From: Hominifimenecus microfluidus
GTDB lineage: Bacteria > Bacillota > Clostridia > Lachnospirales > Lachnospiraceae
DNA length: 52,361 nucleotides
Direction: 5' to 3'
NCBI GenBank assembly: GCA_020687485.1
Contig: JAJEQR010000027.1
Location: forward strand, 1-52,361
Part shown: one piece after another, positions 15,910 to 23,002 of the stretch
How positions within the stretch are numbered: position 1 is the first letter of the stretch
Layout: each line of letters opens with the position of its first letter
Notes under the pieces: model-generated
What the model was told of the DNA's origin: nothing
What the model saw: only the letters and a program-made list of their open reading frames with translations
Databases searched by the model: none
Program-made: the position numbers and the translations under genes

Positions 15910-16407
15910 CTAGTTGTTATCCGAAAGAATTTGCAGTGCGTTGATGTAATCCTGATTCGTCTTACCCAGCATGGCAAGAACCTCTTCCTTCGACTTCTTC
16001 GTGTTCTTCATTAAGGTCTTTACGCTGAAAATGAAGTTTCTGGCTTCGCCCTCGGTTATGCCCTGGGCTTTTCCTTTGGCAATGCCTTTAATTTCGCCTT
16101 TTGCGAGACCTTTTTCGACGCCCTCCTGTACTCCCCTGCTGAAAATACTCTGACTTAATGTCATCACCTGATTCACTCCCTTCGCGAGTTTTTTGTTTTT
16201 TCTCATATTGATGTATCTGCACATGCCATCCATGTCGCCAAGTTTCTTAACCTGCTCGGCATTCATTCCCTGATATTCAGGTACGACATTGGCAAGAATC
16301 GGCGCCAGAATTTCAGGATAGAGGAACAGGTTTTTGGCAGCGTTGTCATAGTGCGGATCGCTGAATGTTTTTACAGCTTCCATAGTGATTTCAATGGGAT
16401 CTAACAT
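15910..16407 (-). CDS. Internally deleted Rpn-family (PD-(D/E)xK) transposase-like protein
   Basis: I chose ATG 16407 (MLDPIEITMEAVKTFSDPHY), preceded by AGAAAGGAAAAA; a longer frame opens at 16497. The first ~50 residues match the start of Rpn/PD-(D/E)xK family proteins (FSDPHYDNAAKNLFL, then PEILAPILANVVPEYQGM), and the last ~110 match their tail, including the Gly-rich repeat GVEKGLAKGEIKGIAKGKAQ. The nuclease core that should lie between is absent: at 165 residues it is about half the usual length. The join is in frame, so a product may still be made, without nuclease activity. Confidence 0.65.
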   Translation of the reverse strand: MLDPIEITMEAVKTFSDPHYDNAAKNLFLYPEILAPILANVVPEYQGMNAEQVKKLGDMDGMCRYINMRKNKKLAKGVNQVMTLSQSIFSRGVQEGVEKGLAKGEIKGIAKGKAQGITEGEARNFIFSVKTLMKNTKKSKEEVLAMLGKTNQDYINALQILSDNN

Positions 16408-16507
16408 TTTTTCCTTTCTTTTGTTCGTGAGAACATCCCGATCAAAAGAAGCCAATAGAAAGCGATCCTTTGATAAAGATATTATAACATGTTGCATTGA
16501 GTTTAAC

Positions 16508-17087
16508 TATCGTAAAAAACGATTGGATGAAAAATGATGATAAAAAGAAAACAGAATTGTCTTCAAGAATTTTTAACAGTCTATCATGGCTGCGGTGAAA
16601 TTGCAAGCGGGAATTTGCAAAGTTCCAGATTAGTATAAGTTATCAGCGAGACTTCAATTCCCAGAGATCAATTGCTGCAAAAGAGACCGTATCGGCTGGA
16701 AAGTAAAAAACTTTAATTATAACTCGAATGTTATATTATAAAGAATTCCAAAGTTATAGAAGAAAAATAGCACATATCGATGCGAACGCAAAAACTGCAG
16801 AAAAGCACGTATTTAAAGGCTTTTCAGCAGCTTTTTTTCTCCCCAAGTGTCAAAGATGGGTGTAAATGAAATATATGTTTTCCGTAAATCTGGTAAATTT
16901 CACGATGCAAAACAGAAATATAATGAGATTTATTGATTGAAAGTACGAGTAAGAATTTTATATGGACATATTTTGCTCCAAGAATCGTGAATGTAGTAAA
17001 AACGGTCATGAAATTAGTAGACTGGAAAAAGCACGAGTGAAGTTTACGAAATCCGCGCCTGATATGGCGTTAAATGCAAAGTCTAAT
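16508..17087. other. AT-rich gap, no supported gene
   Basis: Between the Rpn-type gene and the sirtuin gene I see no frame with a ribosome site or recognisable family. A hairpin with a T-tract at 16795-16838 implies that a plus-strand transcript ends there, so a small RNA in about 16540-16835 is possible but not shown. TATAAT-like boxes are frequent because of base composition. Confidence 0.35.
16795..16838 (+). terminator. Orphan intrinsic terminator
   Basis: CTGCAGAAAAGC (16795-16806) and GCTTTTCAGCAG (16819-16830) pair with one mismatch and are followed by seven T. No plus-strand gene ends here, so it may close an unannotated RNA or be left from a lost gene. Confidence 0.6.
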
Positions 17088-17088
17088 T

Positions 17089-17105
17089 CCCCGGCTTTGC
17101 CGGGG
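17089..17105 (-). terminator. Hairpin after the sirtuin operon
   Basis: CCCCGGC-TTT-GCCGGGG is a perfect 7-base GC stem 13 bases after the sirtuin stop. The minus-strand tail (AATTAGACTTT) is a poor T-tract, so it is a terminator or a 3' stabilising hairpin. Confidence 0.55.
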
Positions 17106-17117
17106 AGAATAGAAGTC

Positions 17118-18026
17118 TTAAAGCTGCGTCAGAATCTCCCCAATATCCTCATCGATACAGATGGATTGCCGCTTGATTTCCTCCGGGGCGTATGATTCTC
17201 CGTGGTTCAGGCAGGCGTAAGTCGCTTTCGGATTTGCTGCTGTCATGCGCCAGAAATTGTACTTTATAATTGCGGGCGTGTTGTAGCCGACGGCGAGTTC
17301 AAGAAACAGAATTTTCAGACCCTGGTATCTGCGCAGAAACTCGGAATACCGGTCGGCGGCGATATGCCATCCTTCATCCTCAACGAAGGTATTATCCGCG
17401 CGAAGGTTCATACTCATAGGTGCGCCGCAGTTGGGGCAGCGGGGAACAAGTTCAGAAGGAACGGACATATGAGGAGTGACTCTCTCCGGCAGCGTCAGTG
17501 TGCCGTCGGAGTCAATATGATACCCCTGCGCCTGTATCATCTGCCGGATGAGCGCTTCGTTATCGTATGTCTTCGGACAGCAAGGGCGGCTGCACTGGAA
17601 CAGCCCGTAATCCCCTTGCGTATAGAACAGGCGGTGCTTATTAAACCCGGCTTTCTGGAAGCAGTGATCCACGTTCGTTGTTAGTACAAAGTAATCATTT
17701 TCCTTCACCAGATTGTACAACTGCTCATAGACTGGCTTTGGTGCATTCATGTATCGGTTAATCCAGATATAGCGACTCCAGTAAGCCCAGTGCTCCTCCA
17801 GCGTGGAGTAGGGATAAAATCCGCCGGCATACATATCGGAGAAGTTGTATTTTTCCGCAAAATCAGAGAAATACTGCTGGAAACGCTCTCCGGAATAAGT
17901 AAAACCGGCGGAGGTGGAGAGACCAGCCCCCGCTCCGATAATTACGGCATCCGACTGCTCCAGAGCTTCCTGAAGCCGTCCGATCAGATCCGGTATATTT
18001 TCTGTCTTATTTTTTCTGAAAAACAA
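17118..18026 (-). CDS. Class M sirtuin (SirTM), protein ADP-ribosyltransferase type
   Basis: 302 residues. The NAD-binding motif GAGAGLSTSAGF is at 31-42 and TTNVDH at 116-121 (Asn118). In YTQGDYG, Gln137 stands where classical sirtuins have the catalytic His. That His-to-Gln change, and numbering matching my recollection of the Staphylococcus aureus enzyme, marks the SirTM class, which transfers ADP-ribose to lipoylated GcvH-L carrier proteins. Zinc cysteines are CSRPCC (145-150) and CPNCG (about 197-201). It is last in the operon, 38 bases after the macrodomain gene. The usual GcvH-L and LplA2 partners are not in this window, so its target here is open. Confidence 0.85.
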   Translation of the reverse strand: MFFRKNKTENIPDLIGRLQEALEQSDAVIIGAGAGLSTSAGFTYSGERFQQYFSDFAEKYNFSDMYAGGFYPYSTLEEHWAYWSRYIWINRYMNAPKPVYEQLYNLVKENDYFVLTTNVDHCFQKAGFNKHRLFYTQGDYGLFQCSRPCCPKTYDNEALIRQMIQAQGYHIDSDGTLTLPERVTPHMSVPSELVPRCPNCGAPMSMNLRADNTFVEDEGWHIAADRYSEFLRRYQGLKILFLELAVGYNTPAIIKYNFWRMTAANPKATYACLNHGESYAPEEIKRQSICIDEDIGEILTQL

Positions 18027-18064
18027 GGTGTATGCCTTCCTTTCTTTCGATACCCTCTTATCGG

Positions 18065-18916
18065 TTACTGTAATTGCAGCAGCTGACGGTAGATTTCCCG
18101 GTCAGAATCCTTGAATACATTGAAGATTACGGCGATATCGCTTCCGGATTTCTCGCGGAATTTTTCGACTGTATGAACTGCAATCTCCGCTGCTCTCTGA
18201 TTCGGGAAATGAAATACGCCGGTGGAGATGCAGCAGAACGCGATGCTTTTCACCTCATGCGCCACAGCCAGCTGCAGGCAGGATTCGTAGCAGGAACGAA
18301 GCAGCCGCTCATGTTTTTTGGTGAGCGCGCCCTGTACAATGGGTCCGACAGTATGGATCACATAATCGCAGGGCAGGTTGAAGGCCGGGGTGATCTTCGC
18401 CTGGCCGGTGGGTTCTTCAAAGCCCTGCCGATCCATCATTTCCTGACAGTAATTGCGCAGTTCAATGCCCGCATAAGTGTGGATGCAGTTGTCGATGCAG
18501 GCGTGACAGGGTTGATAGCAGCCGGTCATACCGCTGTTGGCGGCGTTCACGATCGCGCCGACCTTCAGGCGGGTGATATCGCCCTGCCACAGATAGAGAT
18601 CATCGTGTACTTCCGGAATCAAGTCCAGCGTCACGATGCCTTTTGCAGTGTTTTCTGCCTGCAGGTATTCGTCCTGGATCATGCGGAATTCTTCGCTGAC
18701 CGGAGCTGCCGGGCGAAGGTTCATCAGGGCGCGGAGCAGCTGCTTCTGCTCCTGGGAATTCGTTGGAATTGCGATGTTTCTGTTGCTATCTCTGTTCCTG
18801 GTGTAACCAGGTTTGTTCCTGTAAGTTTTGTTTTCGCTTTCTTTTCCGCTTTCCTCTACGTTTCGTTCTCTTAACAGTTCTTCGATCAGAAAGCGGCGTC
18901 GTTCGGGCTGATTCAT
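18065..18916 (-). CDS. Zinc-dependent macrodomain ADP-ribosyl hydrolase
   Basis: 283 residues: a basic, low-complexity N-terminal ~55 residues, a helical linker, then the macrodomain. Motifs: LYLWQGDITRLKVGAIVNAA, followed by NSGMTGCYQPCHACIDNCIH, which carries the Cys/His zinc ligands of the SirTM-associated class, and later ISTGVFHFPNQRAA. It would remove ADP-ribose placed by the sirtuin. It starts 3 bases after the PPOX/ferredoxin gene stop and is followed by the sirtuin gene, the classic macrodomain-SirTM order. Confidence 0.9.
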   Translation of the reverse strand: MNQPERRRFLIEELLRERNVEESGKESENKTYRNKPGYTRNRDSNRNIAIPTNSQEQKQLLRALMNLRPAAPVSEEFRMIQDEYLQAENTAKGIVTLDLIPEVHDDLYLWQGDITRLKVGAIVNAANSGMTGCYQPCHACIDNCIHTYAGIELRNYCQEMMDRQGFEEPTGQAKITPAFNLPCDYVIHTVGPIVQGALTKKHERLLRSCYESCLQLAVAHEVKSIAFCCISTGVFHFPNQRAAEIAVHTVEKFREKSGSDIAVIFNVFKDSDREIYRQLLQLQ

Positions 18917-18919
18917 TGC

Positions 18920-19534
18920 TTAGCCCCGCCTTTCTATCGCGTTTGCGGGACAGTTTTCCAGGCAGCTGCCGCAGTGAAGGCAGTGTTCCTGCTGAATCTG
19001 ATAAGGAGCCCCCGCAGTAATACATCTCTGCGGACATTTCGCCTGACAGGTTCCGCAGCCGATGCAGCGGTCGGTGATTACATATCCCTTTTCCTGTATT
19101 GTAGCATTTCCCAGAGGATAAATCTCGCGGAAAATAGGATTGACACCGAGATTAAAGTATTCGACATCTCCCTGATCGATGCAAAAGACGATGCCGATAT
19201 CACGGGTGTCGCCGGGATAGACATTGGCGAGATAAGGCTGTTCTTCGAAGATTTTATCCCGCCAGTAGATTTGCCGGGAAGCTTCCACTGCCCGGGCGCG
19301 GCCGGAAAGGCGGATCATTTCCTTATATTTTGTATAGCACAGAATCTGCACACGTCCGTCCTCCTCCAACTCCCGGCAGAAATTCTTGCCACGTGCGGTA
19401 AAGAAATAGAGGGCGTCCGGTTCGTAATGAATGGCACTGATATTTCGGATCTGAGGTGCGCCGTTATGATCTACGGTGGCAAAGGCCAGCACGCCGACCA
19501 GTTCCATTTTCTTCAGACAGGTTGTGAGGTTCAT
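18920..19534 (-). CDS. PPOX-type flavin domain fused to 2x[4Fe-4S] ferredoxin
   Basis: I chose ATG 19534 (MNLTTCLKKMELVGVLAFAT) because AGGAGGAGAATC precedes it; a longer frame starts at 19588. Residues 1-~135 match the pyridoxamine-phosphate-oxidase-like split-barrel FMN domain. The C-terminal ~60 residues hold two cluster motifs, CIGCGTCQAKCP and CLHCGSCLENCP. This fusion could pass electrons through flavin and clusters, for example to reduce the radical-SAM clusters or SAM, which is inference from operon position. It begins 25 bases after the radical-SAM gene and ends 3 bases before the macrodomain gene. Confidence 0.85.
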   Translation of the reverse strand: MNLTTCLKKMELVGVLAFATVDHNGAPQIRNISAIHYEPDALYFFTARGKNFCRELEEDGRVQILCYTKYKEMIRLSGRARAVEASRQIYWRDKIFEEQPYLANVYPGDTRDIGIVFCIDQGDVEYFNLGVNPIFREIYPLGNATIQEKGYVITDRCIGCGTCQAKCPQRCITAGAPYQIQQEHCLHCGSCLENCPANAIERRG

Positions 19535-19559
19535 GATTCTCCTCCTAATGGTAAGTTCT

Positions 19560-20618
19560 TTATAGTAAGTCTTCTCCTGTGATATCATTTTTTGTCTTCC
19601 AGCACTGGGGATCGGCGCCGTAGAAGTCGCCGATGGTTCCGTTTGCCACGGCGGGGCAGCCTCGGCACCAGGCTCTTAGCTCGCATTTGCTGCATTTTTT
19701 GAACTTTTCATAGTCACGGTACTGCTCCATCTGACAGAGCCATACGTCCGCCAGCCGGTCTTCCCAGATATTTGCGACCCGGCTGTCTGTGACGCGGCGG
19801 CAGGCCATGATATCGCCGTTGGAGGCGATGGTGATGTGGCAGTTGCCGCAGTTGCAGCCGCCGTAGATCATGCCGTCCTTCGCTCCGGCGGGAAGCTGAA
19901 ACTCCCCGTTCTCATACTGGTACAGAGTCCACAGGTGATCCTTTCGGTTGAAGAAGGTTTCGCAGCCTGCAGCCTCATATGCCTTGAATTTGGCGTCGCA
20001 GACGGTAAGAAGCTCTCGGTATTCCTGCGGCGTCATGCTGGCATCGACTTCTCCGCCGGTCGGGACGTAGCGGGAGAAGGCGAATACTCGGACTTTGGCC
20101 TGTACGACAGCGTCGATGACGTCCGGAATTTCTTCCATATTTGTTTTCGATACGGTGCTCATGATGACGCTCTTGATGCCTGCCCGGTTGAGACATCCAA
20201 CCTTCTCCAGTGTCAGGTCGAAGCTGCCTGGCTTTCGGAACCAGTCGTGTGTTTTTCGCATTCCGTCGAGCGACATCTGATATTTCTCACATCCGCAGGC
20301 TTTCAGCATCCTGCAGATTTCATCGTCGAGATGAAATGGATTGCCCATCAGGGTGAAGGGGATATTCCTGGTTTTCAGGAATACCATCAATTTCCAGAAA
20401 TCGGGATGAAGGACAGGATCGCCGCCGGTGATGTAGAAATATGGAGTTCTGTAATAGACTTTACAGAAATCTTCGCAGTTATCCACGACCGCCCGCATCT
20501 GCTCCCAGGTCATACTGTGAAGTTTCTGGCAGCCTTCGCCGGAGAAAATATAGCAGTGCTTGCAGCGCTGATCGCATTCATCAGTAATATGCCATTGAAA
20601 AGAAAAATACGGATTCAT
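19560..20618 (-). CDS. Radical SAM/SPASM peptide-modifying enzyme
   Basis: 352 residues from ATG 20618 (MNPYFSFQWHITDECDQRCK), with GGGAGGTGGACAGG before it. A longer frame from 20711 would overlap the precursor peptide and is rejected. The SAM-cluster motif CDQRCKHC has Cys 15, 19 and 22. The TIM-barrel part includes YITGGDPVLHPDF. The C-terminal SPASM/twitch region carries CNCGNC, CRR, CSKCELRAWCRGC and QCW, enough for two auxiliary clusters. SPASM enzymes next to short Cys-containing peptides typically make thioether or other cross-links. From memory it resembles the bioinformatic ACGX peptide system; no product is known to me. Confidence 0.85.
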   Translation of the reverse strand: MNPYFSFQWHITDECDQRCKHCYIFSGEGCQKLHSMTWEQMRAVVDNCEDFCKVYYRTPYFYITGGDPVLHPDFWKLMVFLKTRNIPFTLMGNPFHLDDEICRMLKACGCEKYQMSLDGMRKTHDWFRKPGSFDLTLEKVGCLNRAGIKSVIMSTVSKTNMEEIPDVIDAVVQAKVRVFAFSRYVPTGGEVDASMTPQEYRELLTVCDAKFKAYEAAGCETFFNRKDHLWTLYQYENGEFQLPAGAKDGMIYGGCNCGNCHITIASNGDIMACRRVTDSRVANIWEDRLADVWLCQMEQYRDYEKFKKCSKCELRAWCRGCPAVANGTIGDFYGADPQCWKTKNDITGEDLL

Positions 20619-20647
20619 CCTGTCCACCTCCCGTTTCTGAGTTTTTC

Positions 20648-20734
20648 TTACTTGTCGGCAGCGCTGCAGGCCGTACCGCAAACCGCACTGTTCTTCTCGT
20701 TCTTGTTCCATTCTGCAATGTTAGATAATGCCAT
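20648..20734 (-). CDS. 28-residue precursor peptide of the radical-SAM system
   Basis: A short gene with ATG 20734 after AGGAGGTAACTATC and TAA at 20650-20648. The leader part is MALSNIAEWNKNEKNS; the C-terminal core reads AVCGTACSAADK, with two Cys in a CGTAC arrangement. The excellent ribosome site, first position in the operon and 29-base gap to the radical-SAM start support a real RiPP precursor. The AxCGxAC pattern is like the ACGX-repeat peptides I recall next to such enzymes. There is no double-Gly cleavage site and no dedicated protease or exporter nearby, so maturation and export are open. Confidence 0.75.
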   Translation of the reverse strand: MALSNIAEWNKNEKNSAVCGTACSAADK

Positions 20735-20776
20735 GATAGTTACCTCCTGATAAAATGTGTGATTTCTTTGGGTTTT

Positions 20777-20803
20777 CCCTGTTGCGCTCTTATCTTAACA
20801 GGG
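20777..20803 (-). promoter_or_regulatory. Leader hairpin of the peptide operon
   Basis: CCCTGTT (20777-20783) and AACAGGG (20797-20803) are perfect arms around a 13-base loop in the untranslated leader, about 43 bases before the peptide start. It has no T-tract, so it is more likely an mRNA-stability or translation-control hairpin than a terminator. Confidence 0.4.
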
Positions 20804-20851
20804 CGCGGAAGAGAAAAAAAGTACGCACTTTTTTATAACCCGGGCACAAAA

Positions 20852-20876
20852 AAGTAACCGAAGTTACCTGGGAGTA
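20852..20876. promoter_or_regulatory. GTAAC-N4-GTTAC palindrome, likely HxlR operator
   Basis: In the 339-base gap between the divergent peptide operon and the HxlR gene, GTAAC-CGAA-GTTAC forms a perfect palindrome, and a further GTAAC half-site follows within about 10 bases, just upstream of the HxlR -35 box. HxlR-family dimers bind such short palindromes. The site is placed to control both directions. Confidence 0.5.
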
Positions 20877-20881
20877 ACCGG

Positions 20882-20911
20882 TTGACAGCAGGAGGAGACT
20901 TACACTATAAT
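20882..20911 (+). promoter_or_regulatory. Strong promoter for the HxlR gene
   Basis: TTGACA (20882-20887) and TATAAT (20906-20911), both perfect consensus, are 18 bases apart. The start codon is ~160 bases downstream, leaving a long leader. Confidence 0.75.
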
Positions 20912-21073
20912 TGAGTGTAATATAAAAATATGATTTGTACGGATTCGGGAAAGACCAGAATGCAATCAGGCCGGAATCCAGAACGATTATGAAACTTTTA
21001 AAGGAGATATAAAGGTTGAAAAGACCGTGAGTGTTCAATATAAAACACTTGAGGATATAAGGAGGATGTTCGG

Positions 21074-21397
21074 ATGTTGACGAAGGAAGAACTGCCGGAA
21101 TGCCCGGTGGCAACTACGGTTACCCTGATTGGAAGTAAATGGAAGCTGTTGATTATTCGAAACCTGATGGAGCGCCCCTGGCGCTTTAATGAATTGAAAA
21201 GAGATCTGGAAGGAATCAGCCAGAAGGTTCTGACAGACTCGCTTCGATCCATGGAAGAGGACGGACTGATTACCCGGACGGTATTCCCTGAAGTGCCGCC
21301 GCACGTTGAGTATGCGCTCAGTGATTTGGGGCATTCGCTGAAGCCGATTCTGGATTCGATGGTGGCATGGGGGAACTCTTATAAGGCACGGCTATAA
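21074..21397 (+). CDS. HxlR-family transcriptional regulator
   Basis: 107 residues, a normal HxlR length. It has the family pattern CPVATTVTLIGSKWKLLIIR (about 10-29), with the conserved N-terminal Cys often used for redox or electrophile sensing, then FNELKRDLEGISQKVLTDSL for the recognition helix and PPHVEYALSDLG for the wing. AGGAGGATGTTCGG precedes ATG 21074. It is divergent from the peptide/radical-SAM operon and is its likely regulator. Confidence 0.9.
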   Translation: MLTKEELPECPVATTVTLIGSKWKLLIIRNLMERPWRFNELKRDLEGISQKVLTDSLRSMEEDGLITRTVFPEVPPHVEYALSDLGHSLKPILDSMVAWGNSYKARL

Positions 21398-21464
21398 TAG
21401 AGAACGGAAAAAATGACGGAAATAGTTTTGCTTTTTACGTATAAAAAAACGAAGGAACATAGAT

Positions 21465-22220
21465 GTGTCATTGAAAAGTATGCTGCACGATAAAGATATC
21501 CGGGAACCTCTGTTTGATTTCCTGGAAGAAACCTATGGGAAGAACCGGATTCTGGAGGAAAAGAGAACCGGACGGTCACGCGCAGATGTTGTGATGGTCA
21601 CGCCGAAAGCGTTGTATGGAATTGAGATCAAGAGCGATGCGGATACCTATGCCCGGCTCGCCGGACAGGTGAAGGATTATGATAAGTTTTATGACTACAA
21701 TATTGCAGTCGTCGGGAGCCATCATGGGGAACATGTCCATGAGCATGTGCCGGAGCACTGGGGCATCATCACGGCGGAGGAATCCGATGGATCGGTGGAC
21801 TTCTATTTTCTGAGGCAGCCGCAGTGCAATCCCGGCCGGAAATGGCGGTGGAAGCTGTCGCTGCTCTGGCGTCCGGAGCTGGCACAGCTTCAGGAATGGA
21901 ACGATATGCCGAAGTATAAGGATAAGAGCAAGCTTTTCGTGATCCGCAAGATCATGGAACGAATCCCGGAGAAGCTTTCCGAGGAGACATTGAGTCAGCA
22001 GGTCAGCGAGATCCTGTTCGAGCGGGATTATATGAAGGTAGCGGAGCTTTTGGCAGAATACCGGAAAGGTGAGTTGCAGAAGAAGATCGAGCAGGAAGAA
22101 GATCCGGAAAAACGCCGGGAGATGCTGGAACGGCAGGCAAAAATGCAGAAAAATTTTGTCGGGAAAGCGAGACCAAGGCCGAGGCGCAGGCGGCGCTCCC
22201 GTAAGAGACAGGTTTTATAA
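21465..22220 (+). CDS. sce7726-family PD-(D/E)xK-like protein
   Basis: 251 residues from GTG 21465 after GAAGGA (the overlapping ATG at 21463 stops at once). It has the sce7726 pattern: N-terminal MLHDKDIREPLFDFL, then RADVVMVTPKALYGIEIKSD, which holds the D...E-x-K triad of nuclease-like folds. The function of the family is not known. The C-terminus is odd: the last ~20 residues are almost all Arg/Pro, while a neighbouring frame gives an acidic tail (ESETKAEAQAALP, then stop). A frameshift around 22158-22165 is likely. Confidence 0.75.
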   Translation: MSLKSMLHDKDIREPLFDFLEETYGKNRILEEKRTGRSRADVVMVTPKALYGIEIKSDADTYARLAGQVKDYDKFYDYNIAVVGSHHGEHVHEHVPEHWGIITAEESDGSVDFYFLRQPQCNPGRKWRWKLSLLWRPELAQLQEWNDMPKYKDKSKLFVIRKIMERIPEKLSEETLSQQVSEILFERDYMKVAELLAEYRKGELQKKIEQEEDPEKRREMLERQAKMQKNFVGKARPRPRRRRRSRKRQVL

Positions 22221-22346
22221 GCAAGAGGTTGATGGATGCGAGAAAAGCGGAAACGCACAAACTCGCAGAAGTAATCACATCGGGAAGCATAAGATGGAGA
22301 AGTGAAAAAGACGAGTGAAAGATGAGATCAGGAAAAGGGCTGTGCA

Positions 22347-22949
22347 ATGAGAGACGATAAAAACGAAATTCACTGGGATAAGACGCTGCGTATCCGTACA
22401 AGCGGAAGGGATGACTCCCGCGCAGATCAGTTCCGCTATCCCTATGAGCCGACACCATATTCTGTGCTGGAGCGGCTGGCGAATACGGGTCTGATCCGCA
22501 AAGGAAATGTGCTGCTGGATTATGGATGCGGCAAGGGCCGGGTGGATTTCTTCCTGTCCCGTCAGACTAGGTGCCGCGCGATTGGAATCGAATACGATGA
22601 ACGGATCTGGCAGAAAGCGGAAGAAAACAGAAATTCAGGTTCCTTTGTGGATAAAGTTTCGTTCGTGTGCATGAACGCAAGAGAATTTAATGTTCCTGTG
22701 GATGTCGATCGGATTTATTTCTTCAACCCGTTCTCCGTGGAAATCCTGCAACGGGTGCTGGCACGGATTCGTGATTCTTATTATGAATCGATGCGTGAGA
22801 TCCTGCTGTTCTTCTATTATCCGTCGGAGGAGTATGTATCCTGTCTGATGGAGGAAGACGAGCTGATGTTCTATGATGAGATTGACTGCCGGGATCTCTT
22901 TCCGGGAGAAGACCCCAGAGAGAGGATACTGATTTTTGAGTTTATATAA
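22347..22949 (+). CDS. Class I SAM-dependent methyltransferase
   Basis: 200 residues. The SAM-binding motif LLDYGCGKGRVDFFLS lies near 55-70 and the acidic residue of motif II is in IGIEYDE. VDRIYFFNPFS near 125 replaces the NPPY-type motif of DNA N-methyltransferases with NPFS, so a nucleic-acid target is not clear. The substrate is unknown. The gene stands 126 bases after sce7726 in the same direction. Confidence 0.75.
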   Translation: MRDDKNEIHWDKTLRIRTSGRDDSRADQFRYPYEPTPYSVLERLANTGLIRKGNVLLDYGCGKGRVDFFLSRQTRCRAIGIEYDERIWQKAEENRNSGSFVDKVSFVCMNAREFNVPVDVDRIYFFNPFSVEILQRVLARIRDSYYESMREILLFFYYPSEEYVSCLMEEDELMFYDEIDCRDLFPGEDPRERILIFEFI

Positions 22950-23002
22950 ATGTGCAAAATGCCAGATAGTGTTTATACTTAGGATGTGTTGGAGGTAAGC
23001 GC

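Noticed and set aside
16824-17009. 61-codon minus-strand frame in the gap before the sirtuin gene
   Set aside because: No ribosome site, no family, composition like non-coding DNA.
20618-20711. N-terminal extension of the radical-SAM protein
   Set aside because: It would overlap the precursor peptide in another frame, lacks a ribosome site, and reads as low-complexity Arg/Gln/Glu; ATG 20618 has a good site and starts at the family's usual N-terminus.
19836-20750. Plus-strand frame opposite the radical-SAM and peptide genes
   Set aside because: Antisense to a motif-rich radical-SAM gene with a proper ribosome site.
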